Assembly: GCF_003858655.1 (NCBI RefSeq)
Contig: NZ_RQXV01000004.1
Coordinates: 288,970-352,969, forward strand
Length of the DNA: 64,000 bases
From: Amphritea balenae
Lineage (GTDB): Bacteria > Pseudomonadota > Gammaproteobacteria > Pseudomonadales > Balneatricaceae
Direction of reading: 5' to 3'
Shown here: piece by piece, positions 34,973 to 45,482 of the stretch
How positions within the stretch are numbered: position 1 is the stretch's first letter
Layout: every line of letters begins with the position of its first letter
The notes under the pieces: generated by a model
What the model saw: the letters and a program-made list of their open reading frames with translations, nothing else
Databases searched by the model: none
What the model was told of the DNA's origin: nothing
Position numbers and translations under genes: made by a program

Positions 34973-36475
34973 ATGACCCTTTCTAATCTGCCGACGACAT
35001 TATACACGGCCGAACAGACCCGCGCTCTTGATAGTGCGGCAATTGCCGGTGGCGTGCCGGGATTTAAGTTGATGCAACGCGCCGGACACGGAGCCTTTGA
35101 CCGGCTGCGTCAGCGCTGGCCTAAGGTAAAAAAGTTAACCATTCTTTGTGGTAGTGGAAATAACGGAGGTGATGGCTTTGTGGTGGCTGTGCTGGCTCGA
35201 CAGCAAGGGCTGCAAGTTCAGTTGCTCTGTCTGGGGGGCGAGGACTTTGCTGATAAGCTGCAGGGCGAGGCGTTACAAGCCTGGCAGTGGATGCATGATG
35301 AAGGGGTAGCGTGGCAAAGCTACGCTGGGCAGGGTTTTAGTGGTGAGCTGGTAGTCGATGCAATGTTAGGAACAGGGCTTACCGGAAACGTCAGAGGCCA
35401 GTATCCTTCTGCAATTGAGCAGCTTAATAGTTCCCCTTTGCCTGTTATTGCGTTGGATATTCCTTCCGGCCTCTGTAGTGATACCGGTATGCCTTTGGGA
35501 CAGACTGTTAGTGCTGATATGACAGTCACTTTTATCGGCGTTAAACGCGGCCTGTTAACGGGGCGTGGACCTGAGTTTACCGGCGAGCTGTTATTTGACA
35601 GCTTACGGGTTGAAGAGAGTGTCTACGAGACTGTTTCAATGGCGGGTTTTATTACCGGCGCTGAAGACTGTAAATCGTTACTACCTGCCCGCAGTCGTAG
35701 TGCTCACAAAGGTAGTTGTGGTCATGTGCTGGTAGTTGGTGGCGATAATGGTATGGGAGGCGCAGCGATTATGGCGGCTCAGGCAGCCGGAAGAACTGGC
35801 GCCGGGCTGGTTACAGTTGCCACCCGGGCGGAGCATGTTCCAGCATTGTTGACCCGTTATCCCGAGGCGATGGCCAAAGCGGTACGGAGCGGCGCGGATC
35901 TGGAGCCTTTGATTGCGCGGGCGGATGTGATTGTTATCGGTCCGGGCTTAGGGCAGGGCGCCTGGGGCGAGCAGATGTTAATGCAGGCTTTGCAGAGCGC
36001 AAAGCCGCTAGTGTTGGATGCCGATGCGCTGAATCTGTTATCAGCTAAGAAATTATTTGGTTCACGGCGGGGGAGTGGTTGGATAATTACCCCTCATCCG
36101 GGTGAAGCTGCCAGGCTGCTGGAAACCAGTGTGACAGATATTCAGCGTGACAGATTTGATTCTATTAACCGGTTACAGTCAAAATTTGGCGGTGTGGCGC
36201 TACTGAAAGGCCCGGGTAGTCTGAGTTGCGACGGGGATGTGTTGCATCTTTGTCCGGCAGGAAATCCCGGTATGGCCAGTGGTGGTATGGGTGATGTATT
36301 GAGTGGTGTTATCGGAGCGTTGTTGGCTCAGGGGCTCAGTGGCATTGATGCGACTCGCTTGGGCGCATGGTTACATGCCAGTGCTGCTGATCGTAGTGCT
36401 GAAGAAAATGGTGCCCGAGGTATGCAAGCGACTGATCTATTGGCACAATTGCGTCTGTTAGTGAATGGTATGTGA
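34973..36475 (+). CDS. nnr: Bifunctional NAD(P)HX epimerase / dehydratase
   Basis: Repairs hydrated NADH and NADPH. The N-terminal YjeF epimerase domain (about 10-215) shows CGSGNNGGDGFVVA; the C-terminal ADP-dependent dehydratase (about 225-495) shows HKGSCGHVLVVGGDNGMGGA, TPHPGEAARLL and GNPGMASGGMGDVLSGV. I use the ATG at 34973; the GTG at 34949 would add 8 residues. The 500-residue fusion is the usual bacterial form. tsaE follows directly, an order conserved in gammaproteobacteria. Confidence 0.95.
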   Translation: MTLSNLPTTLYTAEQTRALDSAAIAGGVPGFKLMQRAGHGAFDRLRQRWPKVKKLTILCGSGNNGGDGFVVAVLARQQGLQVQLLCLGGEDFADKLQGEALQAWQWMHDEGVAWQSYAGQGFSGELVVDAMLGTGLTGNVRGQYPSAIEQLNSSPLPVIALDIPSGLCSDTGMPLGQTVSADMTVTFIGVKRGLLTGRGPEFTGELLFDSLRVEESVYETVSMAGFITGAEDCKSLLPARSRSAHKGSCGHVLVVGGDNGMGGAAIMAAQAAGRTGAGLVTVATRAEHVPALLTRYPEAMAKAVRSGADLEPLIARADVIVIGPGLGQGAWGEQMLMQALQSAKPLVLDADALNLLSAKKLFGSRRGSGWIITPHPGEAARLLETSVTDIQRDRFDSINRLQSKFGGVALLKGPGSLSCDGDVLHLCPAGNPGMASGGMGDVLSGVIGALLAQGLSGIDATRLGAWLHASAADRSAEENGARGMQATDLLAQLRLLVNGM

Positions 36476-36486
36476 GGAAAGGCCCG

Positions 36487-36993
36487 GTGCCACAGCAAAT
36501 TGAAAATAGTGTATTTGTCCCGGATGAGTCCGGAATGGTTCAGTTGGGTAAATTGATTGCCCGGTCCACCGCTGGTGGTGAAGTGATTTTCCTGAATGGT
36601 GATCTGGGGATGGGTAAAACCACGCTGAGTCGGGGGGTGTTACAAGGCTTTGGTCATCAAGGTTCTGTTAAGAGTCCTACCTATACGCTGGTGGAACCTT
36701 ACGAATTTGATGAACGTTCGGTGTTTCATTTTGATCTTTATCGCCTGGGTGACCCTGAAGAGCTGGAGTATCTTGGTATCCGGGATTACTTTACCGATGA
36801 AGGGATCTGTCTGATTGAGTGGCCGGAACGGGGTGAAGGGGTATTACCGGTTGCGGACTTGCAGCTTAATATCAGCGTTGAACAACGGGGGCGCAGGATT
36901 ACTTGGCAACCTCAGACTGAAAAAGGCCGGTGTCTGGCCGATAAACTGAATGGATGCCTGACGGCTACCGGTGAAGACCCGTTTACTGAATAA
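36487..36993 (+). CDS. tsaE: tRNA threonylcarbamoyl-adenosine synthesis ATPase TsaE
   Basis: ATPase of the TsaBDE complex that puts t6A on position 37 of ANN-decoding tRNAs. The P-loop is NGDLGMGKTTLSRGVL; VKSPTYTLVEPYEF and FHFDLYRLGDPEELEYLG are family signatures, and CLIEWPERGE is the conserved WPE segment. I prefer the GTG at 36487, behind AGGAAAGG; the GTG at 36472 overlaps the nnr stop and would add 5 residues. Confidence 0.95.
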   Translation: MPQQIENSVFVPDESGMVQLGKLIARSTAGGEVIFLNGDLGMGKTTLSRGVLQGFGHQGSVKSPTYTLVEPYEFDERSVFHFDLYRLGDPEELEYLGIRDYFTDEGICLIEWPERGEGVLPVADLQLNISVEQRGRRITWQPQTEKGRCLADKLNGCLTATGEDPFTE

Positions 36994-37032
36994 GGTAAAT
37001 CTTAGAACTTCAGAGAGTTTGCTTACGCGATT

Positions 37033-38400
37033 ATGATAAACAGATTTGTGACACAGCTTATGTTGAGAGTTTTGCTTCTGACAGGAATGTTGCTGAGTAG
37101 CAGTGTTTTTGCCGCAGAGGTGAAAAATGTGCGTATCTGGATAGCACCGGATCATGCCCGGTTGGTATTTGATCTCACAGCTGCTGTACAGCATAAGCTT
37201 TTTACTCTGAGCAAACCTGATCGGATAGTTCTGGATGTTAGTGGCGCGAGCCTGACCTCGAATCTGGCGGCGGTTGATCTGGCCAAGAGTCCATTATCGT
37301 TAATGCGCTCAGGAACGCGTAACGGCGGTAAAGATCTGCGTATTGTGCTGGATCTGAAAGAATCGGTTAAGCCTAAAAGCTTTGCGCTTAAACCTAATGC
37401 CAAATACGGACACAGGTTAGTTGTTGATCTGCACCGGGAAACAAAAGAGTCGCAGCCACAGAAAACTGCGCTGGCGTCAGTGAGCAATCCTGCCACTCTA
37501 CGGGATGTCGTTATCTCTATCGATGCAGGCCATGGCGGAGAAGATCCGGGTGCTGTTGGGCCTGGCCGGGTAAAAGAGAAAACAGTGGTGCTGGGTATCG
37601 CCCGTGAACTGAAAGCGTTGCTGGCTAAAGAGCCGGGCTTTGCACCCAAGCTGACCCGTGATGGTGATTACTATATTAGTTTGCGTAACCGTACTAAACG
37701 GGCGCGTAAAGCAAATGCTGATATGTTCGTTTCAATTCATGCGGATGGCTTCAATGATAAACGTGCCCGTGGTGCGTCGGTATGGGTGTTATCTCCCCGG
37801 GGGGCCAGTAGTGAGATGGGGCGTTGGCTGGCAAGTAAAGAGAATGGTGCTGACCTGATTGGTGGTGTCGGTAGCGTGAGCCTTGAAGATAAAGATGATG
37901 TGCTGGCTAAAGTGTTGCTGGATATGTCGATGACAGCAAGTCGAAGTGATAGCCGTGAGATAGCCCGAAGTATTCATCGGAATGTCAGTAAGTTTGCCCG
38001 TATGCATAAAACACGGGTGGAACAAGCGGGCTTTGTGGTTCTAAAGTCACCGGATATCCCTTCGATTCTGGTTGAAACAGGCTTTATAACAAACCCTGAA
38101 GAGGCGAGAAAATTAAAATCCAGGGCTTATCAAAAGCAGATGGCTCAGGCTATTTTTGCCGGGATTAAAGCTCACTTTAAGGCGAAGCCACCGGCGTTAA
38201 CCTTGTTGGCATGGCAGAAGAATGGTGGCAGTACAGTTGCTAAGTCTGTTGCCGTCAGTCATAAGGTTAAGCGTGGAGATACTCTTTCTGTTATTGCCAG
38301 CAGGAACGGTGTATCGTTGAGCGCATTGCGAAAAGCGAATGGGTTAAAAAATGCTGATCATATCCGTATTGGTCAGGTTTTGAAGATTCCCGCCAGTTAA
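37033..38400 (+). CDS. amiB: N-acetylmuramoyl-L-alanine amidase AmiB/AmiC type, with LysM
   Basis: Splits septal peptidoglycan during division. A signal peptide (1-27 or 28, ...SSVFA) is followed by an AMIN domain (about 30-135) that targets the septum, an Amidase_3 domain (about 158-385) and a C-terminal LysM (about 410-455: HKVKRGDTLSVIASRNGV). Zn ligands are in DAGHGGEDPG, VKEKTV, SIHADGF, and the catalytic Glu in LVETGFITN. The regulatory helix around GGVGSVSLEDKDD that EnvC/NlpD activators displace is present. Its place between tsaE and mutL is conserved. Confidence 0.96.
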   Translation: MINRFVTQLMLRVLLLTGMLLSSSVFAAEVKNVRIWIAPDHARLVFDLTAAVQHKLFTLSKPDRIVLDVSGASLTSNLAAVDLAKSPLSLMRSGTRNGGKDLRIVLDLKESVKPKSFALKPNAKYGHRLVVDLHRETKESQPQKTALASVSNPATLRDVVISIDAGHGGEDPGAVGPGRVKEKTVVLGIARELKALLAKEPGFAPKLTRDGDYYISLRNRTKRARKANADMFVSIHADGFNDKRARGASVWVLSPRGASSEMGRWLASKENGADLIGGVGSVSLEDKDDVLAKVLLDMSMTASRSDSREIARSIHRNVSKFARMHKTRVEQAGFVVLKSPDIPSILVETGFITNPEEARKLKSRAYQKQMAQAIFAGIKAHFKAKPPALTLLAWQKNGGSTVAKSVAVSHKVKRGDTLSVIASRNGVSLSALRKANGLKNADHIRIGQVLKIPAS

Positions 38401-38430
38401 TTTATCTATCTATTCAAACACACAGATCCT

Positions 38431-40371
38431 ATGTCCCGTATACAGTTACTAACACCGCGATTGGCCAACCAGATCGCAGCCGGTGAAGTTGTTGAACGCC
38501 CCGCTTCGGTGGTTAAAGAGATTCTTGAAAATAGTCTTGATGCAGGTGCTGGCCGGATAGAGCTGGATATTGAGCAGGGTGGTGTAAAGCTAATTCGGTT
38601 GCGGGATGATGGCCGTGGCATTGATAAAGATGATCTGCCTCTGGCTCTGAGCCGTCATGCGACCAGTAAGATACGTAACCTTGATGATCTTGAGGCGGTT
38701 GAAAGCCTCGGTTTTCGTGGTGAGGCGCTAGCGTCAATCAGCTCCGTTTCGCGCTTAACTCTGACAGCACGTACAGCTGATCAGGATAGTGCCTGGCAGG
38801 TACAAACCGAAGGGCGGGATATGGTGGCTGAGCTAACGCCGGCTGCTCACCCGGAAGGCTCGACTGTTGAAGTGCGGGATCTGTTTTTTAATACTCCGGC
38901 ACGACGTAAGTTCCTGAAAACCGATAAAACAGAATTTAAACATCTCGAAGAGGTAGTTAAGCGGCTGGCATTAAGTCGGTTCGATGTCGGTTTTACGCTA
39001 CGTCATAATCAGAAAGTTATTCATCAGCTACGACCGGCACCGGGTGAAGCTGAACAGGAACGTCGCATCGCTTCCTTGTTGTCGCCGAACTTTATTGAAA
39101 ACTCAATGAAGGTGGATGTCAGTGCCGAAGCTTCAGGATTGCGCTTATGGGGTTGGGTAGGGCTGCCAACATTTTCCCGCAGTCAGGCAGATCTGCAATA
39201 CTTCTTTGTCAATGGTCGTATCATTAAGGACAGGGTGGTTGCTCATGCCCTGCGTCAGGCGTATCAGGATGTGCTTTATCATGGCCGGCATCCTGCCTAT
39301 GTGCTCTATATGGAGCTGGATCCGAAATTAGTCGATGTGAACGTGCATCCGACAAAACATGAGGTGCGATTCCGGGAAAGTCGGCTGGTTCATGATTTTA
39401 TTTTCCGCACCACTCATCGGGTTATTGCGGATATACGTCCTGAGCAAGGTACCGAACCGGCCATTTCCGGGGCGGCGGCCAGTGCATTATTAGGCGCTTC
39501 TCCGGGGTCGGCGTTGAACCAGCAAAGTTTTGAACAGAACCGGATGCCTTTGCATCAGTTGCAATCGGATAGTTTACCGCGCAGCTCCAGTCATAGTGCG
39601 AACTCAGCCACGGCGGGATTTGGTTATCAGTCGGGCTATAAGTCGGGCAGCCTGCCTGATCGACCTGGCGCCGGGCAAGTGCGGGATCAGATTGCAGGTT
39701 ATGCCAGTCTCCATCCTGAGCGGGTAATCAGTGATACCGGACAGTCCGGTTTATCTCAGGCTACCGCTGACGCGACCGATGAACTTTGTCCGCCGCTGGG
39801 ATATGCCATCGCGCAGTTGCACGGTGTCTTTATCCTGGCACAGAATGATGCCGGGTTGGTTGTGGTGGATATGCATGCCGCCCACGAACGGGTCGTGTAT
39901 GAGCGAATGAAGCTAGCCTATGAGGCTGAAGGGGTGCGCAGTCAGCCATTGTTAGTCCCTGTCAGTATGGCGGTCAGTGCGAATGAAGCGGATTCCGCAG
40001 AAGAGCAGGCAGATGTCTTTTCTAAGCTGGGTTTTGAAATTGCCCGAATGGGCGAAGAGACACTGGTTATTCGTCAGGTTCCGGTCGCGCTTGCCAGTGC
40101 AGATGTCAGTAAGTTGATTTTAGATGTGTTAGGTGAAATGACTCTGTTTGGCAGTAGTCAGAAAATTCAGCAACATACTAACGAATTGTTGGCGACGATG
40201 GCCTGTCATGGTTCAGTGCGGGCCAATCGGCAGCTAACTTTGCCTGAAATGAACGCCTTGCTGCGGGATATGGAACAGACTGAACGTAGTGGCCAGTGTA
40301 ATCATGGTCGTCCAACCTGGACTCAGATGTCGATGAATGACCTCGACGGTCTGTTTATGCGAGGCCAGTAG
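38431..40371 (+). CDS. mutL: DNA mismatch repair protein MutL
   Basis: Links mismatch recognition by MutS to strand incision. The N-terminal GHKL ATPase has [20 protein letters not shown] and [12 protein letters not shown] (motifs I-III). A flexible linker (about 330-450, rich in S, G, Q) leads to the C-terminal dimerisation domain, which has [13 protein letters not shown] but no DQHA(X)2E(X)4E endonuclease motif, so it is the non-nuclease form of species using MutH or unknown incision. Length is 646. miaA starts one base after its stop codon. Confidence 0.97.
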   Translation: MSRIQLLTPRLANQIAAGEVVERPASVVKEILENSLDAGAGRIELDIEQGGVKLIRLRDDGRGIDKDDLPLALSRHATSKIRNLDDLEAVESLGFRGEALASISSVSRLTLTARTADQDSAWQVQTEGRDMVAELTPAAHPEGSTVEVRDLFFNTPARRKFLKTDKTEFKHLEEVVKRLALSRFDVGFTLRHNQKVIHQLRPAPGEAEQERRIASLLSPNFIENSMKVDVSAEASGLRLWGWVGLPTFSRSQADLQYFFVNGRIIKDRVVAHALRQAYQDVLYHGRHPAYVLYMELDPKLVDVNVHPTKHEVRFRESRLVHDFIFRTTHRVIADIRPEQGTEPAISGAAASALLGASPGSALNQQSFEQNRMPLHQLQSDSLPRSSSHSANSATAGFGYQSGYKSGSLPDRPGAGQVRDQIAGYASLHPERVISDTGQSGLSQATADATDELCPPLGYAIAQLHGVFILAQNDAGLVVVDMHAAHERVVYERMKLAYEAEGVRSQPLLVPVSMAVSANEADSAEEQADVFSKLGFEIARMGEETLVIRQVPVALASADVSKLILDVLGEMTLFGSSQKIQQHTNELLATMACHGSVRANRQLTLPEMNALLRDMEQTERSGQCNHGRPTWTQMSMNDLDGLFMRGQ

Positions 40372-40372
40372 C

Positions 40373-41314
40373 GTGAGTGAACAACAATTACCGCCAGCTA
40401 TTTTCTTAATGGGGCCTACGGCATCGGGTAAAACTGATTTGGCGATGGCGCTATATGATCAGTTGCCCTGCGAAATTATCAGTGTTGATTCTGCGATGAT
40501 CTATCGGCAGATGGATATAGGTACAGCGACGCCTGATGCGGAGTTTCTTGCGCGATATCCCCATCGGCTGGTGGATATACTGGATCCTGCGGAAGCTTAC
40601 TCAGCGGCTGATTTTCGTCGTGATGCCCTGGCACAGATGGCTGAGATCACTGCTGCAGGTAAGATCCCTCTGCTGGTGGGCGGCACTATGCTGTATTACC
40701 AGGCGTTACTGAAAGGGTTGGCGAAATTACCCCAGGCTGATCAGGCTATTCGTGATCGGCTAGTGCAGGAGGCAGAGCAGTATGGTTGGGATCATCTGCA
40801 TCAGCGCTTGCAAGCGGTTGACCCCAAATCAGCGCAGCGTATTCACCCAAATGATCCGCAGCGTATGCAGCGGGCCCTGGAGGTATATGAGCTAACAGGG
40901 CGTTCTATGACAGAACTATGGCAGGAGCAAGAGTCGCAACGTCTGCCTTATGATGTTACCCAGCTCTGTGTTATGCCGCAGGAGCGTAAAACGTTACATG
41001 AAAGAATTGAGCAGCGCTTTCATATAATGTTGGAGCAGGGATTTGAAGAAGAGGTCAGAAAACTTTGGCATCGAGGTGATCTGGATCTGAACATGCCTTC
41101 AATGCGCTGTGTAGGTTATCGCCAGATGTGGGAGTATTTTGAAGGTAAATGGGATTACCCTACAATGATTGAAAAAGGGGTGATCGCTACCCGTCAGTTG
41201 GCTAAACGGCAGGTGACCTGGTTGCGAAGTTGGGAAAATCTTCACCATTTTGAAACTGCAGACCCTAAATTAACCAATAATGCCTTGAAATTATTGGAAG
41301 GGATCATTATATAA
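40373..41314 (+). CDS. miaA: tRNA dimethylallyltransferase
   Basis: Adds a dimethylallyl group to A37 of UNN-decoding tRNAs. [14 protein letters not shown] is the P-loop; [18 protein letters not shown] and [14 protein letters not shown] are family signatures, and [12 protein letters not shown] is near the C terminus. I start at the GTG at 40373, one base after the mutL stop, with GAGG about 8 bases upstream; the longer frame from 40337 lies inside mutL and is less likely. That gives 313 residues. hfq follows and has a likely promoter in the last codons of miaA. Confidence 0.96.
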   Translation: MSEQQLPPAIFLMGPTASGKTDLAMALYDQLPCEIISVDSAMIYRQMDIGTATPDAEFLARYPHRLVDILDPAEAYSAADFRRDALAQMAEITAAGKIPLLVGGTMLYYQALLKGLAKLPQADQAIRDRLVQEAEQYGWDHLHQRLQAVDPKSAQRIHPNDPQRMQRALEVYELTGRSMTELWQEQESQRLPYDVTQLCVMPQERKTLHERIEQRFHIMLEQGFEEEVRKLWHRGDLDLNMPSMRCVGYRQMWEYFEGKWDYPTMIEKGVIATRQLAKRQVTWLRSWENLHHFETADPKLTNNALKLLEGIII

Positions 41315-41315
41315 T
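41285..41315 (+). promoter_or_regulatory. Likely sigma-70 promoter for hfq inside the end of miaA
   Basis: TTGAAA (41285-41290) followed after 17 bases by TATATA (41308-41313), or after 19 bases by TATAAT (41310-41315). E. coli also has hfq promoters within miaA. A hairpin GCTGTC/GACAGC (41340-41363) lies in the 5' leader. Confidence 0.45.
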
Positions 41316-41382
41316 GCAGTACTGAAACATTTTTTTGAGCTGTCCGGCTTTTTTGTGACAGCATTTTGCGCGGCGGTGTTAA

Positions 41383-41670
<288 letters not shown>

Positions 41671-41678
41671 GGTTTTCA

Positions 41679-42998
41679 TTGTTCTTTGAGCGTCCCGAGT
41701 CTGGCGAGAGAGCCATTCTTGTTCACATTGATATGGCTGACGAGGCGGACCGGGAAAGTCCAAAAGAGCTGGAAGAACTTGCTCTGTCCGCTGGTGCCGA
41801 TCCGGTAACTTTTCTTACCGGATCTCGCAGTATCCCCAATCCCAAAACTTTTATAGGCTCAGGTAAGGTTGAAGAGCTCAGGGATCTTGTGCGTCTGCAC
41901 GAAGCTGAACTGGTGATCTTTAACCATGCACTGAGTCCGGGTCAGGAACGAAATATCGAGCGCGAGCTCGAATGTCGTGTACTAGACCGTACCGGTCTTA
42001 TTCTGGATATTTTTGCTCAGCGTGCCCGAACCCATGAGGGTAAACTGCAGGTTGAGCTGGCTCAGCTGGAGCATATGTCCACTCGCTTGATTCGTGGCTG
42101 GACCCACCTGGAACGACAAAAAGGTGGTATCGGCTTACGTGGTCCGGGTGAAACCCAGCTGGAAACTGACCGACGTCTGTTGCGGGCGCGGATCAAAAGT
42201 ATCCTTAAGCGGCTGGATAAAGTTCGTAAGCAGCGTGAGCAGGGTCGTCGTGCCCGGAGTCGCTCTGCAGTACCAACAGTATCTCTGGTGGGTTATACCA
42301 ACGCGGGTAAGTCGACATTATTCAATAATGTCACTGATGCTGAGGTGTATGCTGCAGATCAGTTGTTTGCGACACTGGATCCAACTCTGCGTCGGGTTGA
42401 ATTGCAGGATGTTGGTCCGGCAATTCTGGCTGATACAGTAGGATTTATCCGTCATTTGCCACATAAATTGGTGGAAGCGTTTCGTGCTACTTTGCAGGAA
42501 ACAACTGATGCTACATTGTTGTTGCATGTGATTGATGCCTTTGATGATGATCGCCAGTCGCACATTGATGAGGTACATTCGGTATTAGGGGAGATCGGTG
42601 CAGAAGATGTGCTAACTCTCGAGGTGTATAACAAGATCGACATGATGGAAAGTGCTCAGCCCCGGATTGATCGCAATGAAGAGGGTCGCCCGGTACGGGT
42701 CTGGCTGTCAGCGGTGACCGGTGCAGGGGTTGAATTGCTGTTTGAGGCAATATCTGAACTTCTGGCTGACGATATCTTTCATGAACAGCTAAGCTTAAGG
42801 CCTGAAGAGGGTAACTTACGTGCTCAATTCTACTCGCAGGGTGCAGTCCTGAATGAGATGGTAGATGATGAGGGGCAGATCAGTTTGGAAGTTCGCTTGC
42901 AAAGAAAAGATCTGCTGCAACTGTTAAGCCGAATGAACATTGCACCTGAACGATACCTGGGTGCTGATGTCAATAAACCGGAATGGTTGCATAGTTAA
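41679..42998 (+). CDS. hflX: GTPase HflX
   Basis: A 439-residue ribosome-associated GTPase that splits stalled or heat-damaged 70S ribosomes. N-terminal HflX domain (about 20-110), coiled-coil linker around KLQVELAQLEHMSTRLIRG with GGIGLRGPGETQLETDRR, then the GTPase: VSLVGYTNAGKSTLFN (G1), DPTLR (G2), DTVGFIRHLP (G3) and NKID (G4). It begins with TTG at 41679, with GAGG upstream, 8 bases after the hfq stop. The order hfq-hflX-hflK-hflC is conserved. Confidence 0.96.
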   Translation: MFFERPESGERAILVHIDMADEADRESPKELEELALSAGADPVTFLTGSRSIPNPKTFIGSGKVEELRDLVRLHEAELVIFNHALSPGQERNIERELECRVLDRTGLILDIFAQRARTHEGKLQVELAQLEHMSTRLIRGWTHLERQKGGIGLRGPGETQLETDRRLLRARIKSILKRLDKVRKQREQGRRARSRSAVPTVSLVGYTNAGKSTLFNNVTDAEVYAADQLFATLDPTLRRVELQDVGPAILADTVGFIRHLPHKLVEAFRATLQETTDATLLLHVIDAFDDDRQSHIDEVHSVLGEIGAEDVLTLEVYNKIDMMESAQPRIDRNEEGRPVRVWLSAVTGAGVELLFEAISELLADDIFHEQLSLRPEEGNLRAQFYSQGAVLNEMVDDEGQISLEVRLQRKDLLQLLSRMNIAPERYLGADVNKPEWLHS

Positions 42999-43056
42999 GG
43001 CTGGCTACTTACAATTTTTTTAAATCGTTTAAACAGTTCTATAAACGGAGAACAGT

Positions 43057-44250
43057 ATGGCTTGGAATGAGCCTGGTGGTAACGGGAAAAATCAGGATCC
43101 CTGGAACAACGGCGGAGATCGTCGTGGTGGCGGTGGCGGCGGCAATGATCAGGGACCACCTGATCTTGACGAAGCACTGCAAAAATTGCAGGAAAAACTG
43201 AACGGTATTTTTGGTAAAAGTGGCGGCAGCAAAGGTAGTGGTGGTTCCGGTTCCGGACCTGCTTCATCCGCTGGCTTCTTTGGTGTTATTGCACTGGTTA
43301 TACTTGTTGGCTGGGCTGTGATGGGTGTCTATACCGTCGACCAGCAGGAGCGTGGTGTCGTGCTGCGTTTAGGTAAGTACAGTGAAACCGTAATGCCTGG
43401 TCTGCAGTGGAACCCTCCACTGATTGATGATGTGATGACGGTTAACGTTACCCGCGTAAACGCTTATGAGCATCGTTCACTGATGCTGACCGAAGATGAG
43501 AATATCGTCGATGTCAGCATGACAGTGCAGTATGTTATTTCGGACCCTGCCAGCTTTAAGTTAAAGGTGCGCGATCCTGAAATAAGCCTGGGGCATGCTT
43601 CAGAATCTGCTTTGCGTCACACCGTGGGTTCGTCTGAAATGAACTCTATTCTGACCGAAGGCCGGGAAGTGCTGGGTGTTGATGTTAAGGCTCGCTTGCA
43701 GGGCTATATGACAGATTATCAGACCGGTTTGCGTATCACTCAGGTCAACATTAAAGAAGCGAAAGCGCCTTCGCAGGTGCAGGACGCATTCGATGATGTA
43801 ATCAAGGCCCGTGAGGATGAGCAGCGTTCGATTAACGAATCTGAATCTTACCGAAACGGAATTATTCCTGAGGCGCGTGGTATTGCGCAGCGGATGAAAG
43901 AGGAAGCTAACGGTTACCGTGAGCGGGTTGTTGCGCAGTCAGAAGGTGACGCGGAACGTTTCGTTGCTTTGTTAACTGAATATAAGAAAGCCCCTGTGGT
44001 TACCCGTGAGCGTCTGTACCTGGATGCGATGGAGACGGTTCTTTCGAACAACACTAAGGTGTTGGTTGATGTTGAAGGTGGTAATAACATGATGTATTTG
44101 CCGCTGGATAAGTTAACTGAGAATCGCCCGCGGACAATTAGCGGGACTTCAGGTGGTCGTCTGAGCAGTAATGAGTTGCGTGAAGTTACCAATCAGGTGG
44201 TTGATCAGCTTCGTCAGCGTCAGCAAACTACACGTAGGGAGGCACGCTAA
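43057..44250 (+). CDS. hflK: FtsH protease modulator HflK
   Basis: A 397-residue membrane protein that forms, with HflC, a large cage around FtsH. The N terminus is Gly- and Asn-rich (RRGGGGGGNDQGPPD) and cytosolic. One membrane helix (about 72-92) is followed by an SPFH/band 7 domain (YTVDQQERGVVLRLGKYSETVMPGLQW) and a coiled-coil tail. Its end overlaps the start of hflC by one base (TAATG). Confidence 0.96.
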   Translation: MAWNEPGGNGKNQDPWNNGGDRRGGGGGGNDQGPPDLDEALQKLQEKLNGIFGKSGGSKGSGGSGSGPASSAGFFGVIALVILVGWAVMGVYTVDQQERGVVLRLGKYSETVMPGLQWNPPLIDDVMTVNVTRVNAYEHRSLMLTEDENIVDVSMTVQYVISDPASFKLKVRDPEISLGHASESALRHTVGSSEMNSILTEGREVLGVDVKARLQGYMTDYQTGLRITQVNIKEAKAPSQVQDAFDDVIKAREDEQRSINESESYRNGIIPEARGIAQRMKEEANGYRERVVAQSEGDAERFVALLTEYKKAPVVTRERLYLDAMETVLSNNTKVLVDVEGGNNMMYLPLDKLTENRPRTISGTSGGRLSSNELREVTNQVVDQLRQRQQTTRREAR

Positions 44251-45125
44251 TGTCAGGTAAATCTATGACCGGGGTGGTAATCGCCCTGTTACTGCTGATG
44301 GTTGGTTTTAACTCTCTGTATATCATCAAAGAAACTGATCGGGCTGTATTGCTTAAGTTCGGTGAGATCGTTAATTCTGATATCGAGCCGGGTTTACATG
44401 TAATGTTCCCGGTGATTAACAAAGTACGTAAATTTGATGGCCGGATTCTGACGCTAGATGCGCAGCCTCAGGCTTATCTGACAATTGAGAAAAAGCGTCT
44501 GATCGTTGACTCTTTTATCAAGTGGCGCGTTGTTGATCCGCAAAAGTATTACACCGCTACTTCCGGTGATCAGTACAAAGCGGCTGACCTGCTATTCCCT
44601 AACGTTGATGCTGGTCTGCGAAATCAGTTTGGTGAGCGTACTCTGACAGAGGTTGTGTCGGGTGAGCGTGATGAGTTGATGGTTGAGCTGGTTGAATCAC
44701 TCAGTGCTGAGACCAAAGATGAGCTGGGTATTGAGCTGATTGATATTCGGGTTAAGAAGATCGATCTGCCGCAGGAAGTATCCAACTCAGTATATGACCG
44801 GATGCGTACTGAGCGTGAGCGTGAGGCGCGTGAATTGCGTTCTCGTGGTCAGGAGCTTGCAGAAGGTATTCGTGCCGATGCTGATCGTCAAAAAGCGGTT
44901 ATCGAAGCGAACGCATATCGTGAAGCTCAATCGCTGCGTGGTGAAGGTGATGCGCTAGCGGCAAGGATTTATGCCGATGCTTATACTCAGGATTCTGAAT
45001 TTTATTCGTTCTATCGTAGTCTGAATGCTTATAAAGAAGCGTTTGGTCAGCAGGGCGATATTATGGTTCTGAAGCCAGATAGTGAATTCTTCCGCTATAT
45101 GGGAGAGCAGAAGCCGCAGCAATAA
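44250..45125 (+). CDS. hflC: FtsH protease modulator HflC
   Basis: Partner of HflK, 291 residues. One N-terminal membrane helix (about 6-24) and an SPFH domain (IIKETDRAVLLKFGEIVNSDIEPGLHVMFPV), then a helical region (MRTEREREARELRSRGQELAEGIRADADRQ). Sharing one base with hflK implies coupled translation, which suits their fixed ratio in the complex. Confidence 0.97.
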   Translation: MSGKSMTGVVIALLLLMVGFNSLYIIKETDRAVLLKFGEIVNSDIEPGLHVMFPVINKVRKFDGRILTLDAQPQAYLTIEKKRLIVDSFIKWRVVDPQKYYTATSGDQYKAADLLFPNVDAGLRNQFGERTLTEVVSGERDELMVELVESLSAETKDELGIELIDIRVKKIDLPQEVSNSVYDRMRTEREREARELRSRGQELAEGIRADADRQKAVIEANAYREAQSLRGEGDALAARIYADAYTQDSEFYSFYRSLNAYKEAFGQQGDIMVLKPDSEFFRYMGEQKPQQ

Positions 45126-45155
45126 CTATTCGCTGAAGGTTGTATAAAAAATACG

Positions 45156-45186
45156 CGGAATAGGCTGCACTCTGACAGCTATTCCG
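45156..45186. repeat. Inverted repeat between hflC and yjeT
   Basis: CGGAATAG plus CTG (45156-45167, one bulged G) pairs with CAG plus CTATTCCG (45176-45186), leaving an 8-base loop. It has no T-run and is followed within 15 bases by the hflC terminator. Its role is unknown; it may stabilise the 3' end of the hfl transcript. Confidence 0.55.
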
Positions 45187-45199
45187 TGGTAGAATTCCG

Positions 45200-45227
45200 C
45201 AAACCGGGTCATAACCCGGTTTTTTTA
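45200..45227 (+). terminator. Terminator of the hfq-hflC operon
   Basis: AAACCGGGT CATA ACCCGGTTT (45201-45222) followed by a T-run. Confidence 0.85.
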
Positions 45228-45260
45228 TGTGACGGCTTTGCTGTTTGTTGGGGTAGAGGT

Positions 45261-45458
45261 ATGGATTCGCCGTTCTGGCATCAGTTACTGATAGGTTTCT
45301 GTATGATGCTGGTATTGGAAGGCATAGTGCCTTTTCTCTATCCTCAGCGTTGGCGAAACCTGGTTCATCAGCTTGGGCTGGTAAGTAATCGGGGGCTACG
45401 CATTACAGGTTTTATAAGCATGATGGCAGGTGTCATTCTGCTGTATATATTTAACTGA
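45261..45458 (+). CDS. yjeT: DUF2065 (YjeT) small inner-membrane protein
   Basis: A 65-residue protein with two membrane helices (about 6-24 and 45-63) flanking the conserved LEGIVPFLYPQRWRNLVHQL, the mark of the DUF2065/YjeT family. The start is the ATG at 45261 (MDSPFWHQ), with AGAGG just before it; the longer frame from 45186 runs through the hflC terminator. The gene lies between hflC and purA in many gammaproteobacteria, but its function is unknown. Confidence 0.88.
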   Translation: MDSPFWHQLLIGFCMMLVLEGIVPFLYPQRWRNLVHQLGLVSNRGLRITGFISMMAGVILLYIFN

Positions 45459-45482
45459 TCCATCGTATTTCCGGAGAGTTAC